Source of the DNA: Thiotrichaceae bacterium
GTDB lineage: Bacteria; Pseudomonadota; Gammaproteobacteria; SZUA-140
DNA length: 64,000 nucleotides
Assembly (NCBI GenBank): GCA_002401765.2
Contig: NVTY02000083.1
Location: 1-64,000, forward strand
Direction: 5' to 3'
Shown: positions 26,243-34,846 of the stretch, in pieces
Position numbering within the stretch: the stretch's first letter is position 1
How the letters are laid out: the number at the start of each line of letters is the position of its first letter
The notes under the pieces: generated by a model
The model's database searches: none
Told to the model about the DNA's origin: nothing
What the model saw: only the letters and a program-made list of their open reading frames with translations
Translations under genes and position numbers: made by a program

Positions 26243-26581
26243 ATGTCTGAGCAGATTAATCTTGAGGCGATCGAGGCACTCAAAGCGAAGTACGAGAATA
26301 TTATGGTCACCATCGGCATTTCGCTAGGGATGGCGCTGATGCTCTCTTTTTTTATGTACGCGCAATTTATCGATCGCATGCCGCCAATTTTCATTCAGGT
26401 GTGGCTACTCGTTGTCGGCCTGATGGTCGCGGCGCTGTTTTATATCAAACGTCTTTCTTTTAAATGGCTAATGAAGCGTCATGGTAAGCGCGCTGAGTTT
26501 CAACCGCTGCTGGTTAAGATTGGCGCGACCGATATAGAAAAAGAGGCGAAGGTGCTGTTGGCTGAAAAGTTTCCATTATAG
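26243..26581 (+). CDS. Hypothetical membrane protein (112 aa)
   Basis: Two predicted TM stretches, plausible start; no recognised family. Confidence 0.6.
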   Translation: MSEQINLEAIEALKAKYENIMVTIGISLGMALMLSFFMYAQFIDRMPPIFIQVWLLVVGLMVAALFYIKRLSFKWLMKRHGKRAEFQPLLVKIGATDIEKEAKVLLAEKFPL

Positions 26582-27005
26582 TCGCGGATGGCTCTTAATG
26601 GTGTTCGATAGGTTGTGCGCAATCCATTGCGCGTCTGTTGTCCCTAACAGAGCCTTCCTTGGTTAACGGCTTCCTGCATCTGCTTGCATCCTGCCCGCAG
26701 AGAATGGCTTTTCTTTAGACATCTCTCCATTCACTTTCACGACACATGTTCCCTTTGTGTCTCTTCTCACATCCTTGTGAGGCCGTGGCATCCTGCTTCT
26801 CATTGGTGATGACTATAGCGCTTTGCTGTGAGTAGAGTGTCACAGAAATGTTAATCTTTTGTGACGATTGGTGATGTGAGGTAGTGAGGTCATTCAGAGA
26901 AGTTATCACCAAATCGTTTGGCAGGATGATAATTTAGATCGGCTAAAAAAGTCTATAATGGCCGCCATTGGTGAATATTGTCGATTTTAAAAAGGTAAAA
27001 ACAAC

Positions 27006-27824
27006 GTGATTAGAAAACTTTGCCAGCGGATTTCAGCGCATAAGGCGTTTGAGCACTTTGTGGTGGCGGTGATCGTCATTAACGGCGTGATATTAGGGCT
27101 GGAGACCTCGGTTGATATCTACGCCCAATACGGCACCTGGCTACAGATGGGCAATCATATTGTGCTGGCGATCTTCATTCTTGAAGCGCTTATCAAAATT
27201 ACCGCCGTTGCGCCGCAGTGGAAGCGCTATTTTGGTGATGGTTGGAACCTATTCGATTTCACCGTGGTAGTGCTGTCGCTGATTCCGTTCACTGGCGACT
27301 TGGCAATGGTGGCGCGTCTATTGCGTTTGCTACGGGTACTGCGTCTGATCTCGGCGATTCCGGAGCTGCGCATGATCGTCTCGACATTGATCCGTTCAAT
27401 CCCAAGCATGGCCAATGTGCTGCTATTGATGAGTATTATTTTCTACATCTATGCGGTGGCGGGCTACCACCTGTTCCACGCGCATGACCCAGAGCATTGG
27501 CGCACCTTGGGGATGTCATTATTGACGTTGTTTCGCATCGTGACACTCGAAGATTGGACCGACGTGATGTACACCGCGATGGAAATGCATCCACTAGCAT
27601 GGATCTATTTTGTAAGCTTTGTCATCGTCGGTACCTTCGTGATTATTAACCTCTTTATTGCTGTGGTGCTGAATAACCTCGAGGAGGCTAAAATTGAACG
27701 CCTTGAGCAGCTACAGCCACCGGTATCACGTGATGAACTGTTACGTGAATTGCGCCAGACACAGCAATTGCTGGAACGCTTGCATCAGCGAATTGAAAAG
27801 CAGGGTGAGTCAGTCAAATATTAA
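27006..27824 (+). CDS. Voltage-gated ion channel of the bacterial Nav/Cav-like type
   Basis: S4-like VARLLRLLRVLRLISAIPELR; pore TLFRIVTLEDWTDVMYTAME; C-terminal helix LLRELRQTQQLLERLHQRIE; GTG start. Confidence 0.87.
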   Translation: MIRKLCQRISAHKAFEHFVVAVIVINGVILGLETSVDIYAQYGTWLQMGNHIVLAIFILEALIKITAVAPQWKRYFGDGWNLFDFTVVVLSLIPFTGDLAMVARLLRLLRVLRLISAIPELRMIVSTLIRSIPSMANVLLLMSIIFYIYAVAGYHLFHAHDPEHWRTLGMSLLTLFRIVTLEDWTDVMYTAMEMHPLAWIYFVSFVIVGTFVIINLFIAVVLNNLEEAKIERLEQLQPPVSRDELLRELRQTQQLLERLHQRIEKQGESVKY

Positions 27825-27856
27825 TGAAACCTTGGTGATAGTCCGTGGTGGTGGGG

Positions 27857-30049
27857 TTACGTTGTTGTGGGCTTGTTAGGCGCGTGATATTCAGGGAGCT
27901 CAATATAGAAGGTTGAACCTTTTCCCTCTTCACTCTCAAAGCCAATCTTACCGTCGTGTTCTTCGATAATGATTTTACTAATACACAAACCGAGTCCGGT
28001 GCCGCCTTTCACTTTTGTGTCGGAGGCATCGGCTTGGCTGAATCGTTCAAATATTTTTCCTCGAAATGAATGCGGAACACCTTCGCCGTGATCTGTTATA
28101 AGCACCCGAAAGTTTTGCTGATGTGATTGCAAAATAATTTGTACTTCACTATTTTCTGAAGAGAACTTTGCGGCGTTAGATAAAAGGTTTGCCAGTACTT
28201 GTATGATGCGGCCACCATCCGCATTCACCATCGCAGTCTGTCTACTTGTGGTCATAGTGTAGGTAACCTGGTGGCTTCTGCCGAATTCCCGGTTTTCTTC
28301 GATGGACTGATTTAATAAAACATTTAAACAGACTGGCTCCATGTGATATTCCATGTTGCCTGCTGACAGTTTTTCGATGTCTAGTAGGTCATTCACTAGC
28401 CTGATCTGGCGTTCACAATTGGCATGTGCAATTGTTATCATGCCGTTTATTTTTTCAGAGACCTCTCCCATGGCACCAGCGGCGATCAAGCTAAGGGCCC
28501 CCTTGATAGAGGTGAGTGGTGTTCTTAGCTCATGACTGACGGTAGAGATGAATTCTCTTTTTGAGGTCTCTGCCTGCTTGCGCTCGCTGATGTCGTGAAT
28601 GATGCCGATGAACAGGCGTTTGCCTTCTTGTTTCATGCTGGAGACATTAAGTTCCATTGGGAAGGTGCTTCCATCTTTTTTATATCCATAGACTTCTCGT
28701 GCCTGGTTAATGATGCGTGTCGCATGAAGTGTTGAGTTTTTTAGAATGGTAGCATGCATGGTTCGATCTTCGGGTGGCAGCAGCATCGAGATATTTTTAC
28801 CGAGGAGTTCTTGGGATGTGTAATCAAATATTTTCTCCGTAGCGGGATTGACATCATGAATAATGCCACTTTCGTTGATCGTAATGATCCCTTCAGCGGA
28901 ATTATCCACGATGGCACGGATATGCGCAGCATCTGTCTGGGCCTGCTGAGTGGCTTGCCTTAGTGCTACTGTGCGTTCACGGACCGTATTTTCAATGATC
29001 ATGGTGCGTTTGGCTGATGTATGAAGTAGCGCTGTTAGTAATAGTGTGATGAACAGTGTGCTACCGAGTACGATCCATTTTTGATGCGTGATCTGGGCGC
29101 TAAAGGTGGGGTCGGTTGGGATGGCAATCACACGCCATTTTCTGGCGCCAAAGTGAAATGAGTGTTCGATATGCAGGGCTGCTTTTGCCTCGTTGAATGA
29201 TAAAGGTGAAGGTTGCTTGCTAGCGTGCAGCAAACGTTTGCCTTCACTGGCTTCATCATCATATAGGTAGAGATCTATGTTGTCAGCGGTTTGTGACGAC
29301 TCAATATTTGAGTGGTTTTGTAGGCCAGTCATGAGATTAGATAAGCGAACAACGCCCAGTATCAATCCTTTTAGTTCTCTTTTTTCTGCATCAGCCTTGT
29401 TGGTAGTATTTTGTGTGTTGAATATCGGATCGAATAGCAGTACGCCTGCGTTGTCTTTTTTGAGTTGTACCAGGGTAACCTTTTCAGATACGACGGCCTT
29501 TCCGAGGCGCTGTGATTTTTTGATTGCCGCGAGTCGAGCAGGATGAGAGCCAAGGTCGAAGCCTAGCGCCGCTTCATTTCCCTGGTGTGGCTCAATATAA
29601 TACACTGGATAATAGCTCTCTCTTGGCGCTGCGGGTATCAGCATTCCACTGCTGTTTTTCTCTGTAAATTGAAATTCGCTGAGGCCGTCGTTTTGGGCGG
29701 CTATTTCGAATTGAGGGCGTGCATCAGCGGATACCAGTGGAATCCACTCAAGCGCCTGAAAACTATGATTTTGTGTTAAAAGCTCGCGTGTAAAGGTTTT
29801 GAACTCAGACCTGTCGACAAAGGTTGTACTATGATAAAAGGCCGTGATGGAGTGTAGTAACGTAATTTTTTCTGTTGAGCGCTGTTCTATCGTGACGGCA
29901 CGTTGTAACGCGTCATCCTGAAAATGGGTATAAGCAGCGTCAAAGTCGGCGTTGTGCGCATAGTGGTATAAGAAATAGGCGCTAATCAGGCCGATCAATA
30001 GCACGATCCAAGCGGGGCTGCTGTGTTTTACACTAAACAATGATCTCAT
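27857..30049 (-). CDS. Sensor histidine kinase: CHASE - PAS - HisKA - HATPase
   Basis: N-terminal TM and CHASE-like region, PAS (IVDNSAEGIITINESGIIHDVNPATEKIFDYT), FISTVSHELRTPLTSIKGAL, GTGLGLCISKIIIEEHDGKIGFESEEGKGSTF. Confidence 0.9.
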   Translation of the reverse strand: MRSLFSVKHSSPAWIVLLIGLISAYFLYHYAHNADFDAAYTHFQDDALQRAVTIEQRSTEKITLLHSITAFYHSTTFVDRSEFKTFTRELLTQNHSFQALEWIPLVSADARPQFEIAAQNDGLSEFQFTEKNSSGMLIPAAPRESYYPVYYIEPHQGNEAALGFDLGSHPARLAAIKKSQRLGKAVVSEKVTLVQLKKDNAGVLLFDPIFNTQNTTNKADAEKRELKGLILGVVRLSNLMTGLQNHSNIESSQTADNIDLYLYDDEASEGKRLLHASKQPSPLSFNEAKAALHIEHSFHFGARKWRVIAIPTDPTFSAQITHQKWIVLGSTLFITLLLTALLHTSAKRTMIIENTVRERTVALRQATQQAQTDAAHIRAIVDNSAEGIITINESGIIHDVNPATEKIFDYTSQELLGKNISMLLPPEDRTMHATILKNSTLHATRIINQAREVYGYKKDGSTFPMELNVSSMKQEGKRLFIGIIHDISERKQAETSKREFISTVSHELRTPLTSIKGALSLIAAGAMGEVSEKINGMITIAHANCERQIRLVNDLLDIEKLSAGNMEYHMEPVCLNVLLNQSIEENREFGRSHQVTYTMTTSRQTAMVNADGGRIIQVLANLLSNAAKFSSENSEVQIILQSHQQNFRVLITDHGEGVPHSFRGKIFERFSQADASDTKVKGGTGLGLCISKIIIEEHDGKIGFESEEGKGSTFYIELPEYHAPNKPTTT

Positions 30050-30380
30050 CCTTGATATTGTTTGTTTAATGAATAAGGGAAGTTGTCTTGTCCTTAGCGC
30101 AACTTCGTCTACAAAAGTACTGGTTTTACATCCTATCGGCCATATGGCCCGCGCTTTTAAAATTAATGGGGGGTTTAGTGTTTATCGGTAATTTTCATGT
30201 GTTATCTTTTTTGATAAAGTATGAACTATGGCGCTGAGCATCTATTTTTTGCCTCTACCTGAGTTTCTCTATATGAATATTCGTGCCGGGTGGTGATAGT
30301 GGCATCGCGGTAGGTGCGTGAAAGCGTTATGATTAGGTATAATTATGTTCAATTTTTTTAAGAAACTGTTAGGAGTTCCC

Positions 30381-30662
30381 ATGACCACAGCAAGTGCAAG
30401 ACATATTCTGGTAGATAGCGAAGAGGAATGTCATTCGCTTAAGGCGCAGATCGAAGCGGGGTCAGACTTCGTTGATGTGGCGAAAGAACACTCAAAATGC
30501 CCGTCTGGTGGCCGTGGTGGTGATCTGGGGTCTTTTGGTCCGGGGCAGATGGTTAAAGAGTTCAATGATGTTGTCTTTAGTGATGCAGTCGGAGTGGTCC
30601 ATGGCCCGGTGCAGACCCAATTTGGTTATCACCTCATCGAAGTGACGGAGCGTTCCGAGTAA
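30381..30662 (+). CDS. ppiC: Parvulin-type peptidyl-prolyl isomerase
   Basis: SARHILVDSEEECHSLKAQIEAGSDFVDVAKEHSKCPSGGRGGDLGSFGPGQMVKEF...VQTQFGYHLIEV. Confidence 0.92.
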   Translation: MTTASARHILVDSEEECHSLKAQIEAGSDFVDVAKEHSKCPSGGRGGDLGSFGPGQMVKEFNDVVFSDAVGVVHGPVQTQFGYHLIEVTERSE

Positions 30663-30690
30663 TATCGGCATTTTGTAATGGATGATGCAC

Positions 30691-30721
30691 GCAGCCACCG
30701 CCATTAAGACGGTGGCTGATT
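30691..30721 (+). terminator. Hairpin downstream of ppiC, terminator-like
   Basis: CAGCCACCG-ccattaaga-CGGTGGCTG followed by imperfect T-rich ATTTGTTTG. Confidence 0.5.
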
Positions 30722-30768
30722 TGTTTGTACAGTCTCGGTTTTGATAGGCTTTGACAGGGTTGGAATAG

Positions 30769-31695
30769 ATGCAGATAACAAATGAAACAATTACAGCGCT
30801 CGATAGCGCTGAAGCCTGGGTGCATTGGGGTGTCGATTACTTTGAGCAACGCGGCATCTATTTTGGTCACGGTACTGATAATGCGTTAGATGAGGCGGCA
30901 TGGTTGGTGCTTGCAGCGTTAGAGATGCCGCTGGATATGTCATTGGCGGATGCACCACAGCCACTGCCTATTGTGCAGCGAGATGCCATCGCTAAGCTGT
31001 TTCAGCAGCGTGTTGAGACGCGTAAACCGGCCGCTTATCTCACCCATGAAGCATGGTTCTGTGGTTTACGGTTTTATGTTGATGAGCGGGTATTGGTACC
31101 ACGTTCACCGATTGGTGAGTTGATTATGAATGGCTTCTCGCCCTGGTGGCCGGCGCAAAGCGCGGTTAGCCGTGTGCTTGATATCGGTACCGGCAGTGGC
31201 TGTATTGCGATCGCCTGTGCGCACGCCTTTGCCGATGCAGTGGTCGACGCGGCAGATATCTCGCCTGAAGCGTTGGCAGTGACACAGCGGAATATCGAGT
31301 TACATAAACTGGAGGGGCGGGTTAACGCGGTTGAGTCTGATCTCTTTCGTGCGCTTGATGGACGTCGCTACGACATCATCGTCAGTAATCCGCCGTATGT
31401 TGATGCCGAGGATATCGCTTCGATGCCGCAAGAATTTCACCATGAGCCGCAGTTGGGCCTGGTTGCCGGTGAAGATGGACTCGATTTTGCGATTCGTATC
31501 TTGCAACACGCGCCGCGTTATCTCAGCGAGGATGGCATATTGATTGTTGAAGTGGGTAATAGCGATGCGGCATTGGCGCAGCGTTTTCCTGCGGTGCCGT
31601 TTATGTGGTTGGAGTTTGAGTATGGTGGCCACGGTGTCTTTCTACTAACGGCAGCGGAGTTAGTGGAGTATCACGAGATGTTTTTGCTCGCGTGA
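30769..31695 (+). CDS. prmB: Ribosomal protein L3 glutamine methyltransferase
   Basis: VLDIGTGSGCIAIACAHAF, DIIVSNPPYVDAEDIASMPQEFHHEPQLGLVAGEDGLD. Confidence 0.92.
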   Translation: MQITNETITALDSAEAWVHWGVDYFEQRGIYFGHGTDNALDEAAWLVLAALEMPLDMSLADAPQPLPIVQRDAIAKLFQQRVETRKPAAYLTHEAWFCGLRFYVDERVLVPRSPIGELIMNGFSPWWPAQSAVSRVLDIGTGSGCIAIACAHAFADAVVDAADISPEALAVTQRNIELHKLEGRVNAVESDLFRALDGRRYDIIVSNPPYVDAEDIASMPQEFHHEPQLGLVAGEDGLDFAIRILQHAPRYLSEDGILIVEVGNSDAALAQRFPAVPFMWLEFEYGGHGVFLLTAAELVEYHEMFLLA

Positions 31696-32990
31696 TGGTG
31701 CGCTACTTTCGTTTCTTGAAGCAAGATGGCGAGTCGCGCCAGATTGTCTCGTGGGCGATGTATGATTGGGCCAACTCTGCTTATGCCACGGTGGTGATTG
31801 CTGGTTTTTTCCCGATTTTTTTTAAACAGTACTGGGGTGCTGATCTCAGTGCTGTTGAGAGTACCTATCAGCTCGGTATTGCCAATGCGATATCGAGCCT
31901 GGTGATTATGGTCTTCGCACCACTGCTCGGTGCGATTGCTGACCGCGGTTCTGCACGTAAAAAATTCCTGCTCTTTTTTGCTTTGATGGGGATTGTGATG
32001 AGCGGCGGGCTCTTTTTTATTGAGCAGGGATCGTGGGCACTCGCGGCGATTATCTATATTTTGGCGTCGATTGGTTTTATGGGCGGTAATCTTTTTTATG
32101 ATTCCCTGCTGGTACAGGTGGCACCGGAAGAGAAGTTTGACCGGGTATCTGCGCTCGGTTATGGCCTGGGTTATCTCGGTGGCGGGATATTGTTTTCGGC
32201 CATGGTGGCGATGACATTATGGCCGAGCGCATTTGGACTGGATGATGCAAGCGAGGCGGTGCGTGTCTCATTTATTTGTGTCGCACTATGGTGGGGGCTG
32301 TTTTCGATTCCGTTGTTTCTCTTTGTGAAAGAGCCGGCGTCCACCGGTAATGAATCGAGCTGGCAGATTGTGTGTGGTGGTTGGCGTCAGCTGCGTCAAA
32401 CCTTGCAGGAAATTCGTCAGCTTAAAGTCGTGATGCTGTTTTTGCTGTCATATTGGCTCTACATTGATGGTGTCGATACGATTGTGCGAATGGCTGTTGA
32501 TTACGGCCTGTCGATTGGTTTTGATTCCAACAGCCTGATTGTGGCGCTATTGATTACCCAGTTTGTGGGCTTTCCGGCTGCGATTGTGTTTGGGAAATTA
32601 GGGCAGCGTTACGGTGCAAAGACGGGGATCTTCATTGCGATTGGTGTCTATATTGGCATCACCGTGTGGGCCTCAATGATTGAAAAAGAGATCGAGTTTT
32701 ATGGCCTCGCGATCATGATTGGGCTGGTGCAGGGCGGCATTCAATCCCTTAGCCGCTCACTCTATGCACGTTTGATTCCAGCAGATAAAGCGGCTGAGTT
32801 TTTTGGTTTTTATAATATGCTGGGTAAGTTCGCTGCCATTGCCGGGCCGTTGATGATGGGGTGGATCGCGGTGGCGACCGATAGCCACCGGCTGGCCGTG
32901 TTGTCGTTATTGATCCTCTTTATTGCTGGCGCGGTGTTGTTGTGGTTTGTGGATGAAAAGGGTGGGCAGCAGAATAAAGCATCATGCTGA
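31692..32990 (+). CDS. MFS transporter, UMF1/Atg22-like family
   Basis: IVSWAMYDWANSAYATVVIAGFFPIFFKQYW...; GLVQGGIQSLSRSLYARLIP. Confidence 0.85.
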   Translation: MMVRYFRFLKQDGESRQIVSWAMYDWANSAYATVVIAGFFPIFFKQYWGADLSAVESTYQLGIANAISSLVIMVFAPLLGAIADRGSARKKFLLFFALMGIVMSGGLFFIEQGSWALAAIIYILASIGFMGGNLFYDSLLVQVAPEEKFDRVSALGYGLGYLGGGILFSAMVAMTLWPSAFGLDDASEAVRVSFICVALWWGLFSIPLFLFVKEPASTGNESSWQIVCGGWRQLRQTLQEIRQLKVVMLFLLSYWLYIDGVDTIVRMAVDYGLSIGFDSNSLIVALLITQFVGFPAAIVFGKLGQRYGAKTGIFIAIGVYIGITVWASMIEKEIEFYGLAIMIGLVQGGIQSLSRSLYARLIPADKAAEFFGFYNMLGKFAAIAGPLMMGWIAVATDSHRLAVLSLLILFIAGAVLLWFVDEKGGQQNKASC

Positions 32991-33191
32991 TGTGCGTCGC
33001 CATATTTTTTCTATGAGTATGAGGTACTAAACCAATGCCTTGTCCTATTGTAAAGTGCAGGGTAGTGCTTAAATATCATAGGGTTACAGTCAAGTATGGC
33101 CGTTAAAATTCGCGGTGAAGGCGCAATTCCCCTATAATGGCTGATTACCCGCGCGCATGTTCATTTTCCCCTGGCGGGTCAGGAGCTTAGT

Positions 33192-34574
33192 ATGGATCAG
33201 TCACTGGTTTTTGATATCGAATTAATTCGTCGCTACGATAAAAGCGGCCCGCGTTACACCTCGTACCCGACGGCGGTGAAGTTTGATGAGGGCTTTGCTG
33301 AGGCGGAATATCATGCGGTGGCAGCCAACAGTAATCGGGAAGGGGGGCCGTTATCACTCTATTTCCACATTCCATTCTGCGATACGCTCTGTTTCTATTG
33401 TGCGTGTAACAAGATCGCGACCAAAAATCGCAAGCATGCGATCCCGTACCTCGAATCCTTGTTTAAAGAGATTGAGATGCAGGGTGCATTGTTTGATAAA
33501 TCACGCAAGGTAGACCAGCTACATTGGGGGGGCGGTACACCGACCTTTATCAGCCATGAGCAGATGACGGCGTTGATGACGAAGAGCCGAGAACATTTTA
33601 ATCTGCACGACGATGACAGCGGCGAGTACTCGATTGAGATTGATCCGCGTGAGGTGCAAAACGACACCATTAAGCGGTTGCGTGAACTGGGGTTTAATCG
33701 CATGAGCCTGGGGGTGCAGGACTTTGACCCTAAAGTGCAGAAGGCAGTGAATCGTATTCAGAGCGAAGAACAGACATTTCGTGTGCTTGATCAGGCCAGG
33801 GCGGAGGGGTTTAAGTCGGTCAGTGTTGATCTGATCTACGGCCTGCCGTTTCAGTCGTTGGATGGCTTTGCTCAGACGGTCGACAAAGTGATTGCGGCGG
33901 GGCCCGATCGCCTCTCTGTCTTTAACTATGCGCACCTGCCTGAGATGTTTAAACCACAGCGTCGCATTCTGGATGCCGATCTGCCGTCGGCGACCGAGAA
34001 GCTAGAAATCTTGCAGATGACCAATGAGCGCCTGAAGCAGGCAGGCTATGTCTATATTGGCATGGACCACTTTGCCATGCCGGACGATGAGCTGGCCGTG
34101 GCGCAGCGCGAGGGCAGTCTCTACCGTAACTTTCAGGGTTATTCGACCCACGCCGAGTGTGATTTGGTGGCAATGGGCGTCACCTCAATTGGCATGGTGA
34201 GTAACAGCTATAGCCAGAATGTGAAAACGGTGGAAGCGTATGCTGAGTTGATTGATGCCGGTAAGCTGCCTGTTTATCGCGGCATTGAGCTGAATGATGA
34301 TGATATCCTGCGCCGTGAGGTGATTACCAAGTTGATTTGCCAGTTTGAGCTTGATATGAGGGTGATCGCAAGGCAGTTTAATATCGACTTCGCTGAATAT
34401 TTTGCGCTGGAGATGGATGAGATTCGCCAGATTGAGTCTGATGGGCTTTTAACGATTGATGGTGACATGATCCGCGTGTTGCCAGCAGGCCGCCTACTCA
34501 TCCGCAATGTCTGCATGGTATTCGACCGCTACCTGCGACAGCAGACTGAGCAGCGCTTTTCCAAAGTCATTTAA
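33192..34574 (+). CDS. hemN: Oxygen-independent coproporphyrinogen III oxidase
   Basis: GPRYTSYPTAVKF, YFHIPFCDTLCFYCACN radical-SAM CX3CX2C, HWGGGTPTFI, EIDPRE, MDHFAMPDDELAVAQREGSLYRNFQGY. Confidence 0.95.
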   Translation: MDQSLVFDIELIRRYDKSGPRYTSYPTAVKFDEGFAEAEYHAVAANSNREGGPLSLYFHIPFCDTLCFYCACNKIATKNRKHAIPYLESLFKEIEMQGALFDKSRKVDQLHWGGGTPTFISHEQMTALMTKSREHFNLHDDDSGEYSIEIDPREVQNDTIKRLRELGFNRMSLGVQDFDPKVQKAVNRIQSEEQTFRVLDQARAEGFKSVSVDLIYGLPFQSLDGFAQTVDKVIAAGPDRLSVFNYAHLPEMFKPQRRILDADLPSATEKLEILQMTNERLKQAGYVYIGMDHFAMPDDELAVAQREGSLYRNFQGYSTHAECDLVAMGVTSIGMVSNSYSQNVKTVEAYAELIDAGKLPVYRGIELNDDDILRREVITKLICQFELDMRVIARQFNIDFAEYFALEMDEIRQIESDGLLTIDGDMIRVLPAGRLLIRNVCMVFDRYLRQQTEQRFSKVI

Positions 34575-34846
34575 CCCCCTTTTCAATTCAACTATTTTTC
34601 ACGACGCTATGGTGGCATTGATGCCGCCGGGGAATGGCTGCGTGTGGTTTTTGCTCGTTAATCAGCGCTATAGGATCAGTCACTGTGGCCGTTAGTTTCA
34701 GTGAGAGAGTGGTCGCAGGAGTGGCCATCGTTAGTTTAACCAGTCCATGGATGGTGGTGTTATGGCTTTGTTGCAACCTCATTTTTTACTGCTTTCCTTC
34801 ATATCTTGGCAGCCTGTAAGGGCTGTGACGCATCATTTTTCAGCGG

